Source: Acidiferrobacterales bacterium (GTDB taxonomy: Bacteria; Pseudomonadota; Gammaproteobacteria; Arenicellales; JAJDZL01). Taken from it: 43,781 nucleotides of DNA. Made by a program: the position numbers and the translations under genes. This document shows, piece after piece, positions 43,362 to 43,781 of the stretch (position 1 is the stretch's first letter; each line of letters starts with the position of its first letter). The notes below the pieces were generated by a model. It searched no databases, was not told where the DNA came from, and worked only from the letters and a program-made list of their open reading frames with translations. The DNA lies in contig JAPPIB010000023.1 in NCBI GenBank assembly GCA_028820695.1, forward strand, positions 1 to 43,781, read 5' to 3'.

Positions 43362-43781
43362 GTCTTAACCTCCAAATCTCACCAATGTCCTTGCAGCATC
43401 CCGCGAGTGAAAACGTTGATAAGCTCGCACTTTGTCATTCACAATCAGAACCGACGGTGAACTTTGGTGAAAATGAGTATGCAGTCGTCATTTCGCTCAC
43501 CTTACAGTATCTCGATAGTCCGGCAGCGCCGATTTGAGAAATATGCAGTGAGAATTCAGTCGAAAGTATAGCAAACAGTTGCATCACGAACGGAGCCAGA
43601 TTCGACTCCTGCATCCGTTCGAATTCTGTCAGGACTGCTGACATTTCCAATTTATCTTGGTATCTGCATCACGGATTGCGAAGTTACTGTGCAGGGCGGC
43701 TCGGTCGTATCGTCCGACTCATAATTTGAGGCATTTTCGTTAACTGAAAACCGTTGGTATGACTCGCGATCGCAAGGGGGC
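43362..43781. other. Non-coding end of the window
   Basis: About 420 bp. Apart from the GGAGG ribosome site of the hypothetical gene I see no convincing feature. A 71-codon minus-strand frame at 43435-43650 has no recognisable product and could be a chance frame or an upstream small gene. No terminator or tRNA was found. Confidence 0.4.

Noticed and set aside
43435..43650. 71-codon minus-strand frame at the window end
   Set aside because: No ribosome site or recognisable family; kept only as a note in the terminal region.

Overview
The window reads as the chromosome of a gammaproteobacterium, probably an uncultured marine heterotroph. This is inferred from the gene order nadK-recN-argA-like-bamE divergent from hrcA-grpE-dnaK-dnaJ, from yoaA-tsaB, corB and ffh, and from the number of genes for osmolyte-like methylated compounds. 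I see no tRNA, rRNA, insertion sequence, integrase or CRISPR array. Nearly all the DNA is coding.

Region 1 (1-11.8 kb) is a corrinoid methyl-transfer island. A ProX-type betaine-binding protein is followed by an MttB-superfamily methyltransferase without an amber codon, a B12-binding corrinoid protein, a methyl-THF:corrinoid methyltransferase and a RACo-type Fe-S/ASKHA corrinoid activator. A D-aminoacylase-type amidohydrolase overlaps the activator gene. Convergent to it lie a hydantoinase/oxoprolinase A-like protein and a YhdH/AcuI-type reductase. Two promoter-like elements with the same unusual layout (TTGACTTG, 11 nt, TTCAGRG, TAAAAT) precede the binding-protein gene and the corrinoid-protein gene. 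The likely sense is capture of a quaternary amine and transfer of one methyl group to tetrahydrofolate.

Region 2 (12.1-26.7 kb) is housekeeping: HIT hydrolase, BamE, a short N-acetylglutamate synthase-like GNAT, RecN, NAD kinase, HrcA, GrpE, DnaK, DnaJ, a YoaA/DinG helicase, TsaB, a CorB/CNNM transporter and Ffh.

Region 3 (26.8-42.7 kb) is the most novel part. A 12-kb minus-strand operon encodes, in order, a Rieske oxygenase, a HisC-like aminotransferase, a split thiamine-diphosphate decarboxylase (ComD/ComE-like), a polar-amino-acid-type ABC transporter and all four subunits of heterotetrameric sarcosine oxidase (SoxB, D, A, G). Divergent from it, over one 186-bp intergenic region with overlapping promoter-like sequences, is a tight three-gene operon: an orphan DUF1116 (AllG-like) protein, an amidase-signature enzyme and a DoeB-like M14 deacylase. 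I know of no described pathway with this set. It looks like uptake and stepwise breakdown of an N-methylated, acyl- or ring-protected amino-acid-like compound that ends in 5,10-methylene-THF. The transporter's binding protein lacks the acidic residue that normally holds a primary alpha-amine, which fits such a ligand. Regions 1 and 3 would both feed the folate C1 pool.

The last 1 kb holds one unrecognised 207-residue protein and non-coding DNA.
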